A stretch of DNA of 23,871 bases from Chara braunii. Its lineage: Eukaryota; Streptophyta; Charophyceae; Charales; Characeae. Numbering within the stretch: the stretch's first letter is position 1; every line of letters starts with the position of its first letter. Positions 10,140 to 18,690 of the stretch are shown piece after piece. The position numbers were made by a program, and so were the translations under genes. The DNA lies in assembly GCA_003427395.1 (NCBI GenBank), contig BFEA01000639.1, positions 474,144 through 498,014 on the forward strand, given 5' to 3'. The notes under the pieces are model-generated. The model saw only the letters and a list, made by a program, of their open reading frames with translations, did not search any database and was not told where the DNA came from.

Positions 10140-10687
10140 GCCAACTTTGCAGCAAATACCATTTATGACTTGAGACTCTATGTAAAGAAGGACAAGGAAA
10201 CTCATGAGTACTTCGAGTTAGTCTGGATAGCAACGGTCAGGTACCTGAAGAAAAAGAGAAAGAGCTCGATGAGAACGGAATAAAGTTGATCCGTAGCTTC
10301 GGACCAAAGCTCTACACCGACTACCCCAGACCTCTTGTTCCCTTTCCTCTCACAGATGACTCTAATTGGGGTGACCTGGTGGATCTAGCCAAGAGGTATA
10401 TTTCATCTGCTGCGATTGATTGTGAGGCGGTGACCGAGCCCTCAGAGCTTCAATATCTCAGGCGAAGGATCTTTTGTCAACCACATCTTCTCACCCTGTG
10501 CGAGGAGTTTTGTGCTATGGTCGACTTCCGTATCATGGGACTCGGTTGGAAGTGTTCAGAACTCGCAGGATTCGGGTGGCTCTACGTTCAGAGGCCACAA
10601 CCTCAAAGAGTACGGAGATTTGGCCCGAAGCACAAGAGACAAGCAGCAAAACGAGAGATTAAGTGTGAGTTTCAGAGGGATGAGTGA
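10140..10687 (+). pseudogene. Unrecognised protein-coding segment with one frameshift
   Basis: Two frames join naturally. Frame 3 from about 10140 reads ANFAANTIYDLRLYVKKDKE and THEYFE. Frame 2, open from 10208 to 10687 (159 codons), continues VSLDSNGQVPEEKEKELDEN and then RSFGPKLYTDYPRPLVPFPL. A single indel near 10215 explains the shift. The middle of the frame is alpha-helical in character (LVDLAKRYISSAAIDCEAV), with a Cys-containing patch (RRRIFCQPHLLTLCEEFCAM). The last 35 residues are basic. No domain is recognised. The context is the right-hand end of the insertion, about 450 bases before its CAACA terminus, so this may be a gene of that element or captured host sequence. Confidence 0.4.
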
Positions 10688-11135
10688 GGATTCCTGACTA
10701 GTCTTGGCCATGCTCTCTACATGTGTACTTTATGAGATTATTATGAGTTCTCAGTCTTCCCTCACTTAACATTGTGTTGCTCAAGTCAGTCAGTCTTGCA
10801 TCATGTACATTGCAGTGATTGATGATCATGTCTCTGATGATCCTTGTCGCAGTTCTCAAAATTAAAAAATTGGCAAAATTTGTGCATGCGTGATATATCG
10901 GACTTTTATGATTATTACTTATATAACACTTTGCTGTTCCGAATCAAAATAAAAGATTCTAAGACCAGGGACCGGCGAAGATCGTAATTGAAGGGTCTCA
11001 CTCGAAGCCGGACTTACACAATAGGAAGGGATTTGCTTTAATTAATTAATTTTATTTATTGCATACAAGTTCAAAATCCTGCATGACAGCCTATTGACTT
11101 TTTGGTCGCCTAAAGAGGCCCGACTAGAAAAAGTG
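10688..11135. other. AT-rich noncoding right end of the insertion
   Basis: No coding frame is seen. It contains tattaattaattaat-like A/T runs near 11040-11060 and ends with CAACA at 11136-11140. It was compared by eye with the left end (3740-4300) and no LTR-like direct repeat was found. Confidence 0.4.
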
Positions 11136-11140
11136 CAACA

Positions 11141-11488
11141 ACGTTCCGATTAGGAAAAGTTCGCGCACTAGGCGACATTATAGTACTGGATGTAAACACC
11201 TATGATGTCCTTCTGGGATTACCAACCCTCACATCATTGCGAGCCAACTTGAATTTTGAAAAGCGATCCGTTATCCTTCGAAACACAGACGGAAAACTCT
11301 ACGTTGTTCCGATGCGGTTGACTCTTCAGACCACATCACCATCGACCCAAAACCCCCCGCCTGAAACCAAAGGACCCCTCCGGGTGATCACTTGGAAGGA
11401 ACCAATCCACAAATTGGATCAAAGAGGAACGAAACTGAAACTACCGAGTGACTCTGACAGTGGAGACGAAGCCGATTCTGCAATATAG
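11141..11488 (+). pseudogene. pro: Retropepsin-like protease, C-terminal half, and following linker
   Basis: Continues the protease interrupted at 3739. The frame reads LGKVRALGDIIVLDVNTYDV, then LLGLPTLTSLRANLNF. This matches the C-terminal core of gypsy proteases, where an ILG/LLG motif packs behind the active site, followed by a strand ending ..NTDGKLYVVPMRLTLQT. The frame relative to the upstream half is shifted by one and a few codons appear lost at the junction. After about residue 60 the sequence becomes a Pro/Thr- and acid-rich linker (SDSDSGDEADSAI) ending at TAG. No reverse transcriptase follows. Confidence 0.85.
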
Positions 11489-11589
11489 GATATAGCTCAA
11501 CAATTGATTCGTTACCCAATCCGACAGAAAACCATAAAAACGTTCGTCCTTACGGAAAGAAATCTATATTGAACGCACTCGTTAATCTT

Positions 11590-11933
11590 AGGGGAACCAC
11601 TCGTACAAATATTCCGGATGCTCGAGTCTCTTAGACTAGTGAGAGTAGGGGATGACTTTGTCGTAGTTGATGCCAACCTTGAATTTTCAAGTCTCCAAGT
11701 CGAATGGCTTAGTCAACATGTTGTTATGATTCTTTTTGGTGAGGAATCCTCTTCCCTCCCCATGGACGTTAAAAACCGTCTCGTACGGGTGTATGAGAAC
11801 GTGTGGGTTCCCTCAGGGGATACGGGTGTTCTTCCCAGTAGGGGAGTATTCCGAAATGAGGGATGAAAATGGTAACCTATGTGGTCTCTGCCAGTCAGAT
11901 CGCACTATGGATGCTAAGAAAATGGGTGGATAG
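11590..11933 (+). pseudogene. Degenerate coding segment downstream of the protease
   Basis: The frame from about 11590 reads EPLVQIFRMLESLRLVRVGD, then FSSLQVEWLSQHVVMILFGE, and VKNRLVRVYENVWVPSGDTG. Sense then continues in the +1 frame as FFPVGEYSEMRDENGNLCGL and CQSDRTMDAKKMGG, up to 11933. The frameshift lies near 11830. The segment is in the right place for the protease-reverse transcriptase spacer of the gypsy element, but I see no reverse transcriptase motif. A CGLC motif is present. No family is recognised. Confidence 0.4.
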
Positions 11934-11979
11934 GATTGAATTGGATAATTAGGTTTACACGATTATTTTTCGCCCATGG

Positions 11980-12547
11980 ATGATTGAGCGGCAATTAGCC
12001 GAATGGCTTGAGGTGATGAAACAATGTTTTTTTTTGAATAGGTGTCATATCGTCGCGGTCTCGACCGTGGGTCACCTCAAAGGAGCCATTGAAGATGCCT
12101 TTGGGATTATTCTATGTGATGATGCACCGTACAAGAAGTGCTTGTCTCTCGATCTACGAGACATCAGGTTTGACTTGCACCCATCCACTAAGCTGATATA
12201 TGAAAAACGACTTATTATCAATTTGGGAGACGTGGGCCGCATAGAAATTGACGTCACATGCGCCTCCACCTCATGGTGCTGCGTATGTAGATGCCATTTT
12301 CACAAGGACTCAAACGAGAACAACCGTGCAAAGAAGAACAAACGGGATCATACCCGAGAGAAGGAAGCAGATAAGGGTGAAGAGTGAAGAGAAGGAGGAA
12401 GAGAGGAAGATAAGGGAAAGTAAAAATTTTAAGGAAGGGAATGGAGGGAGTGAGGGCGACAAGAAAGTAAGGAGGGAGAAGGGAAGGAGCAAGAGGAAGG
12501 AGAAGGAGAGCGATAAAAGCGGAGGGAAGGATGAGGATGGCAAAAGT
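11980..12547 (+). pseudogene. Degenerate coding segment with charged tail
   Basis: One frame (11980-12387) encodes a globular-looking stretch: SLDLRDIRFDLHPSTKLIYE, then KRLIINLGDVGRIEIDVTCA. Near 12262 the sense appears to shift to another frame, giving APPPHGAAYVDAIFTRTQTR and then a very Lys/Glu-rich tail ending at 12547. The tail is coded by an almost purely purine strand and may be low-complexity DNA rather than protein. A run of nine T at about 12026-12034 is a likely indel site. No family is recognised. It is either gypsy spacer or the 5' part of the following LINE. Confidence 0.35.
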
Positions 12548-12790
12548 TGATCCTCAAGGGAAATTGGGCAAAATAAGGAGGATACATAAACCTCCCAAGA
12601 TAGCATGAATGGCGGCAAACCACCAGAAGATAGAAGGGCATAAAAAGAGACAGGGAAGAAGAATGTTGCTAGGGATGAAGGAACAAAGAGGGCAAAAGTG
12701 GGAGTGAAAGTGGGATGGACGACGACTAAGGCTAGATGGAAAGAGAAGGTGGTTAAAGGGGCTTCTTCCTGAGGGAAGAACCGACTCATC
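12310..12790. repeat. Purine-rich strand-asymmetric tract
   Basis: The plus strand is dominated by A and G (gaag, ggag, aagg units) for nearly 500 bases without a fixed repeat unit. The minus-strand frame of 169 codons here is only the Ser/Leu/Phe-rich complement. The tract sits between the gypsy remnant and the LINE. Confidence 0.7.
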
Positions 12791-12841
12791 CAGCCCAACC
12801 AAACAACTTTAGTCTCCAAGAAGGATGTCCAAGATCAGAAT

Positions 12842-13879
12842 ATGGGGCAGACCCCTCCTCTGAACCCCCTTTTCATCTTTTGCGATCAGAAACCGAAGAA
12901 GAAAAAGGGGAAGCAAAGCAGGAGAGGCCTAACTACTAATGACAATGAAAAAACATTTCAGGAGCTGATGGATGATGGTCTGCCGACAGGTCGGGGGGCT
13001 CGAGAGGTAGACGTTGCCGCCCACCTATCTACCCAATCCAACTGACTTCTTGGAGGCAGGTACAAATTTGAAGGAGGGGCAGGGTCGACCAACGTCGCCG
13101 ACCCGTACATTAAGTCCACGGTGCAAGAAGATTACCTGGAATTCGCAGCTCAAGGCCTCTTTCAAGAAGGAAAAATCAACTTGGACCCTGCTTTGGACGC
13201 AAAACAAAATGGTGATGTTCAATTTGAGTAAAAAAGAAACGTATCAACGATGTGACAGTGATCCCTGCGAACAGGTCCTGGGAGACTCGGGTCGAGACCT
13301 TGGTGGAACCACAATGCCCAAAAAGAGAAGCCATCAGGGTCGTTCCGCCAAGAAATCGCTCTTGGTGGTTAACCCCATGGCTGTGTTAGGCAAAGCGGAT
13401 AGGGAGAATGGTCCCATTAAAACATTTTCCATCCTTGAATGATCTGTGTCGACTCTCCTCTTGGCTTGATGCTCCTCACTAAGAGATCTAACGACGAGTC
13501 CTTGTCAATTCCAGCCATTGAAGTGCCTGCAGCTGTCTCTGATGATCAAATCTTCATCTTGGCAAATGCCCAAGTGTTAAACAATCAGGGTTCGTGCTTG
13601 ATGTTGGCAGAGCCTCGGATGGGACGACATGTAGCTACCTTGCCATATGGCAGGAGATTGCTCTGACATATAACCTTTTTAGGGTTGAACTTTCTCCCTG
13701 AACCAGTGCTGTGTCAAGAATGTACACTTTGGTGTCCTCCGCAACATTACACTAGGAATTGTGCACCTGGTTGCGTACAAGGCGGACGAACCGGATTCAA
13801 CAAACAACCATCCTCGACCTACATCAACAAAAACAACAAGGACGGCGGTTTGGATTTGGTACCAGGTCGTTGCCATTAG
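12842..13879 (+). pseudogene. LINE ORF1-like region, broken
   Basis: Open segments share frame 2 across this kilobase: 12842-13045 (after ATG), 13046-13231, 13439-13666 and 13667-13879, separated by stop codons. Sense is strongest at DPYIKSTVQEDYLEFAAQGL followed by FQEGKINLDPALDAKQNGDV, and at PAIEVPAAVSDDQIFILANA. Near the end is a Cys/His cluster, CQECTLWCPPQHYTRNC, that resembles a damaged CCHC knuckle. Plant L1 ORF1 proteins bind the element RNA and usually end in such a knuckle. The location, about 1 kb before the endonuclease domain, supports ORF1. The assignment is by position and this cluster, not a clear domain match. Confidence 0.45.
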
Positions 13880-14182
13880 GACTTCAATTGCAAAACGCAG
13901 AGCTACAAAATCTAAGGTCCTCAAGCAGCGTGGTTATTTTCATCCACGACAAACAAACACCCACTCAACATCTACGGTTACCTGGATCTGATGTGACAAC
14001 TTACCCCGGCTGAAGCACGACCTTGTTGGCCCGTCCGGTCCCGCTGCTTTGTCCTGCGACAGTCTAAGTCACAAGCGTTTGTCCAGCTACAATAGCTTGA
14101 GTGCTCTCCTGAGTTGTACCTTCCAGGCCCCGACCGCTCGCAACATTCATTACAATTGTGAACATGCGTGCACGCCGCACAC

Positions 14183-14480
14183 GAACAATCATTTCGTTAA
14201 AACGGACATATTATATTTTTTGAACGAAATTAGAATTGAGTTTTTAGGTCAAAATGCGGTCCATTTTTTTTGCTTCTGGGGGTCCAATGTTCCTAGAACG
14301 TTGGACCCCCTAGATGTATCTAGTCTCAAGCTGCGACCAAATACATCTAGGGGGTCCGGTGTTCTCAGAACGCCGGACCCCCATGAGCCAACAATCTGGA
14401 CCAGATTGCGGCCCAAAAACTTAATTCTAATTATTTCGTTCAAAGAATATAATATGTTCGTTTTGACGAAATGGTTGTTC
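14183..14480. mobile_element. Foldback MITE (copy 1) with two internal 33-nt hairpins
   Basis: The 298-bp element begins GAACAATCATTTCGTTAAAA and ends with the near-complement, so the arms pair over about 65 bases (GAACAAYCATTTCGTYAAAACG, then the TTGAACGAAAT block). Inside lie two 33-nt palindromes, 14278-14310 and 14350-14382, each with arms starting GGGGGTCC and ending GGACCCCC. They are separated by TAGATGTAT (14311-14319) and its complement ATACATCTA (14341-14349). No clear target duplication was found (CAC left, aag or caa right). There is no coding capacity. It belongs to the same family as 15933-16127. Confidence 0.88.
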
Positions 14481-14784
14481 AAGGGTCAGGTCCTCAGCGG
14501 TCAAGTCCTTTTCCCCTTGCCTTGATTTGGTGAAGCGGTCCCACCCGCCCTCGATTTTTCCGCTGTGTGCGGGCCTGCGGCCCACTTTTCTGACTAACTT
14601 CTGTGCAATCCGACATCATCTGCGGACTACCATTTTCCTATTTTATCTGGACGAGACCTGTGTATGAAACTCCCTAGCAGACATTCGTCTAACTCATGAT
14701 TTGACAGCTAAAGAAATTGTCAATTGAATATTTAGAATTAACGTCGGTCCAATCCTGTCGAGCTATAGTTTTCCGTCCAAAGTC

Positions 14785-15836
14785 ATGACCCCTAGCCACT
14801 CCCAGGCTCATTATTGGACAGGGGTCCCAGAGCAGTTAGTGCTTGATAAATCCTCCCGCATGCAAACCCCAAGCGACATTTCCCAACCCAATGGTCTTGC
14901 CAGTAGGGTACAACTTGCAAGCTGGAATATGAAAGGTCTAGGAGATACTTCTGTGAGACATAAAAAAAATCGTGAATTCATTCTTGGTTCCACTCTGAAC
15001 AAGTGCACATTTTGGGATTTAAGGAAACCAAGTTAGATGCGGAAAGAATCCACGAAGCCGGAAACTGGTGGGCGGGCCCCCAATTCTGGGCCCCGACCAA
15101 CGGGACCAGAGGCGGGGTTGTTATCCTGTTCCACAAAGATCTAGATTGTACAGTTCTCAACCATTATATAGATGCAGGAGGTAGGTGAGACTGGGTTAAA
15201 TTCAAGATACAAGCATAAGAATGAGGTGTAATGAATATATATGCTCCTACAAACTGTATAGACATAACATAATTCTTCTCTAACTTACCGGCCATGATCT
15301 ATGATACGAAGAACTTAGTCATAATGGGGGATTGGAATACTACCTTGAACTCTGGCCTGGACTCTCCTCAGCTATAGTTGTCTCGCTGAGGCAGGACAAC
15401 CTGCTGCTTCTATCCTTTCTGGATTTTTAAAGCTTAGTGGATACATATAGACACGTGAACCCTGAGGACCACAACTTCACCTCGTATGGGCCTAAGCTAG
15501 ATGAAAATTCCCCCCAACCATGTAGACGCCTGGACTTTATCGCAGTTAGAGGTACGATCGGGGAAAAGTGCATTCTATCTGATTTTTTTGTTTCCTCCAT
15601 GTCTGATCACTACCCTATATTTGTAGATGTGATTACTAGAGATCTGACGCAGAAAGCGAGACCTCCCTTTCTGCTAAATACCAACAATCGAAAGGATAAA
15701 TGGATTTTTACTTGGGTGACCACACAAATGATTAGTTGGCAAAATGTCAGAGATCTTGTTGAATCCAAAGACTTTTGGGCAGAGGTGGGATTGGCTATAG
15801 TCAGGGAGACCCTCATCGTTTTTTTCGCATGAAGGC
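14785..15836 (+). pseudogene. L1-type LINE ORF2: APE-like endonuclease domain, frameshifted
   Basis: The endonuclease nicks target DNA to prime reverse transcription. Its motifs appear in order across shifting frames: LASWNMKGLGD with the catalytic Asn (about 14914-14946); GFKETKLD with the catalytic Glu (about 15012); GPQFWAPTNGTRGGVVILFH; NIYAPTN (about 15232); GDWNTTLNSG with Asp and Asn at 15330-15338; RRLDFIAV (about 15528); and SDHYPIFVDV with the terminal Asp-His (about 15602). Stops and shifts near 15030, 15188, 15270 and 15380-15440 make the domain inactive. It is typical of the L1 clade in plants. An ATG at 14785 opens the first frame, but the true ORF2 start is uncertain. Confidence 0.85.
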
Positions 15837-16543
15837 GACCAATAAGAAATGGAAAGAGTTCAAATGCTAGCAGGAGGTTAAAGATGCGGAATCCAACATG
15901 GGTCGGGATCCTTTGACATATTATTTATGGACGAACTGCTATTTCGTCAAAATGGACATCTTTTATTTTTTGAACGAAATTGAAACTGAGTTTTTTGGCT
16001 GAGGATCCAGCGTTTTACAAACGCTGGACCCTCAAGAACAACAAATTTTGACGAGTTTTCGACCAAAAAACTCAGTTTCAATTTCGTTCAAAAAATAAAA
16101 AATGTCCATTTTGACGAAATGGTCGTTGACAGAGAAAATAAAATTAGCCTTATGCCAATTAGAGGTTTAGGAGGTTCAGAGGCAAACAGAGAGGTGAGAG
16201 TGGTTGAAACTCCGGGGCATAGTAGACTACGACAGAATGACAAAACTCACTTTCCAATTTCTGATACTTAGACAAACTAAACCAGCGATTAGAAAACTTT
16301 CTCACCCTTTCAAAGTTCACTATTCATGTACTTCATATCTTCAAGAGGTTTCCTCGTTTGCACTGACATACTTTTGAGATATTGTCCCAACAAGACGACC
16401 TTTTGACGGTTTCAATTTAGACTTATCTCTGACATTCGATATTTGGAATATGTGGCAGTGTAAGGCCTGTATCAGCAATTCCTCAAGGGGCCTCTTGGAT
16501 GCCCCACTAATGGAGAAGGAACTTTTCATAGTCATTAACGGTC
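15837..16543 (+). pseudogene. LINE ORF2 linker between endonuclease and reverse transcriptase, interrupted by MITE copy 2
   Basis: Protein sense continues on both sides of the MITE at 15933-16127. On the left is MGRDPLTYYLW; on the right, EKIKLALCQLEV, then RMTKLTFQFLILRQTKPAIR and LLDAPLMEKELFIVINGL. These resemble the helical linker and the start of the reverse transcriptase fingers of L1 ORF2. Several in-frame stops are present. At 16543 the sense is again interrupted, by the 455-bp element, and resumes at 17000. Confidence 0.7.
15933..16127. mobile_element. Foldback MITE (copy 2) with one internal 33-nt hairpin
   Basis: The 195-bp element pairs end to end: the left arm GCTATTTCGTCAAAATGGAC is matched by a right arm ending TTTTGACGAAATGGTCGTT, and both contain the TTGAACGAAATTGAAACTGA block or its complement. 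The centre holds a 33-nt hairpin (16001-16033) with arms GAGGATCCAGCGTT and AACGCTGGACCCTC. It is flanked by GAC at 15930-15932 and 16128-16130. Removing the element and one GAC restores continuous LINE ORF2 sense (Y-L-W-T-E-K-I-K), which supports these boundaries. Confidence 0.9.
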
Positions 16544-16718
16544 TGATCCCACACTACTTGTGGTAAGTAAATAAAAGTGTTTTGCGGATCCCACATGATT
16601 TTGCAGACTAAGGCGACTGCGGCAACTTAGGAGACACGTAGAAACGTTTGAAGTCGTGGCGCGCAGGGAATGATCGACGCCGAAAAAGCTTGAGGGAAAA
16701 TGAAAGAGAACCGGGGCC

Positions 16719-16753
<35 letters not shown>

Positions 16754-16998
16754 TCCGTGGTTGCGTTTGGTGTGTGAGACGGCAGGCCCCAAAGGGGTTG
16801 TAGGAAAGTTGGCCGTTGAAGTGGACAATTTTTTCGGTCCCTCGTGACCACCCGCCCATAAAAAAGTGTCGCTACCCACGTGAAAGCTCCGTTGGTGGCG
16901 GTACTGTGAGGTCCCCATTTTCTTTTATGGGCCCACGGGAGCGGGCCCATCTTTTCGTTTCTTTTATCGATTCTGGATTCGTAAGTAGTGTGGGATCA
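16544..16998. mobile_element. 455-bp non-autonomous element with perfect 16-bp terminal inverted repeats
   Basis: TGATCCCACACTACTT at 16544-16559 is exactly inverted at 16983-16998. A related GGATCCCACA occurs subterminally at 16586-16595. The element interrupts LINE ORF2 between ..VINGL and PKQMASGKCLGIDG, which are adjacent in the reverse transcriptase fold. It contains 30 consecutive T (16723-16752) and a GGGCCCA repeat pair near 16930-16955. No target duplication could be seen. The minus-strand poly-Lys frames here are translations of the T run. The superfamily is not assigned. Confidence 0.8.
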
Positions 16999-16999
16999 A

Positions 17000-18690
17000 C
17001 CCCCAAGCAAATGGCCTCAGGCAAGTGCCTTGGAATTGACGGCATGCCTGTGGAGTTATTATGGTGTGTCTGGGAGGGCTTCACCCCCTTTCTTTGCAAA
17101 ATATACAATTCCGCTGTTCAAACTGGCTCCTTGCCGGACATGTTTGTTGGGTGGGCTCCGCCATTCTAACAACGGTCCAGACACTAGAGGTAATACGGGA
17201 CGAGAAAAGGGAGGTTGCAGTCCTCCTTTTGGACATGGAAAAAGCCCACGACAAGGTCGGGTGGACCTTTGTATCCACAACCCTATCCAAAATGAGCTTT
17301 GGCCTTGGCTTTACTAACTGGGTAGATGCCATGTACGCGAATGCCACATCTATAGTGATGGTCAATGAGCATTTGTCGAATGGATTTTCTTTGACTTGGT
17401 CCTTGAGACAGGGGTGGCCCTTGGCCCCCCTACTATTTGTTTTGTAGTTAGAAGTGCTACTGGATAATATTAGAAATAATGAGGATATTTCAGGATTGAA
17501 ACTGCTCCCTTTCCTACATTGGAAGGGAGGTACAATTGCAGGCGACTCGACTTGGCTTGCGAGAACACCCTCTCTTCGTTGGGGGAGCTTAGAAGAGTCT
17601 TAGAAGAATATTGTTTACTATTAGAGGCTTCAATTAACTCGTTTAAATCAGTCTATTATCTACCAGCTATCTATGAGTTGAAAGTAGACTGGGGTTACGA
17701 TTGATCCCTACGGATAACTCTGAGCGATTTCTCGATATCCAAGTACCCCTCCCAAATTGCTCGAGAATTCAAGACCAAATGTTATCCGATCGGGTGACAA
17801 CAAGAATCCATTCATGGCTGAGGAATTACCAACTCCCCCTTTCGGGGAGAGCATTGGTCTTGTTGGCCGCTGCCTTTTCGCCGTTTTCGGTATTGTGGTT
17901 CCCTCTCTCCATATGCCTCTTGGGTGACGAGGCGTACAATAGTATTCGTTGGGCTGCAGCCAGATACCTATGGAAACCATCGGCGGATGAACACCAAGTC
18001 TTAGTTACTTGGGAAGCAATAACTCTCCCTAGAGCTCAAGGGGGCTTGGGTCTTCTGGACCCCCGAGCCTAAAATATAGGGCTGTTGGCCAAGTGGGTGA
18101 CGAAAGCGATGTTTGATGATCCTTCTAAACTGTGGATGCGACTGACCGATTACATCTTGGGCTAGGAATGGTCACTGCCGGTGGACAGTAGCGTATGGCA
18201 GTGTTGTCTAATGTCCTCCTTCATGAATAGTCAGGTGAAGTCCAGAACATGGCGCAACATTTTGTATGCTTGGAAAAAATTTCTTCCACCTGTGACGAAA
18301 CAACCCATCTCCAAACTGGAAGTGACCCACCATAACGTTTTTGACAATCAATGGATTGTATCACCAAGCGGGGGAGTCCTTTCGGCAAGAGATGGGGTGG
18401 AAAACTTTTCAAGAGCTTGGGTAGAGAGAGGTGTCCTCTAGATTAAGCATCTATGGAAGCTGGATATTGAAGACTGGGTAATAGGTGAAGAACTGAAAAT
18501 TCTCCTACCCCGCTTGAGACAGGTGTCAGAGAACTTGAACAGATTATTGAAAGTCATCCCTCAACATTGGACATCGATATTAGAGCCAGAGGACTATGGC
18601 GAGGGTACCTGGCTGTTCTCAAAGAATGACCACCGCAAGGTTTGGAAGGTATTTGGCCTTGATTTGAAGGAGGGCATTCGTACTTAAGAA
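17000..18690 (+). pseudogene. L1-type LINE ORF2: reverse transcriptase and thumb, inactive
   Basis: Copies element RNA into DNA at the nicked target. The fingers read GKCLGIDGMPVELLWCVWEG. Motif A is LDMEKAHDKVGW with the catalytic Asp at about 17232. Motif B is SLRQGWPLAPLLF at about 17402. Motif C, normally [FY]ADD, is degraded to IAGDSTWLA near 17535-17555, losing one metal-binding Asp. The thumb follows in another frame: DRVTTRIHSWLRNYQLPLSG then RALVLLAA, and WEAITLPRAQGGLGLLDPRA ending at 18072. The connection region continues through 18690 (LAKWVTKAMFDDPSKLWMRL, SLPVDSSVW). Frameshifts lie near 17165 and 17450, and stops at 17447 and 17704 and elsewhere. Confidence 0.88.

Larger units (their letters stand above)
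3740..11140. mobile_element. 7.4-kb unclassified insertion with TGTTG...CAACA ends, splitting the protease
   Basis: The two halves of one protease domain flank this segment, so it must be an insertion. It begins TGTTG (3740-3744) and ends CAACA (11136-11140). The flanks share ACGT (3734-3737 and 11141-11144), consistent with a degraded 4-5 bp target duplication. TG..CA ends and a 5-bp duplication are typical of LTR elements, but I found no matching direct repeats at the two ends by eye. It holds A-rich runs with N's (4115-4176), a stem-loop cluster near 4383-4494, and coding-like segments at 5075-5482, 9512-9778 and 10140-10687. It may itself be nested. Strand and class are unresolved. Confidence 0.6.

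Noticed and set aside
10800-10860. CTGATGA string as a possible hammerhead ribozyme core
   Set aside because: No GAAA box or helices at the required spacing. Other CTGATGA occurrences (such as near 13540) fail the same test.
12310-12819. 169-codon minus-strand frame rich in Ser, Leu, Phe and Pro
   Set aside because: It is the complement of a purine-rich low-complexity tract and has no domain-like pattern.
14278-14382. Two 33-nt repeats with a 39-base spacer resembling a CRISPR unit
   Set aside because: They are internal hairpins of a plant foldback MITE. There are only two, they differ in sequence, and the spacer is itself palindromic at its ends.
16535-16950. Minus-strand frames with poly-lysine
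   Set aside because: The lysines come from translating a run of 30 T. The frames span an inserted element without coding capacity.
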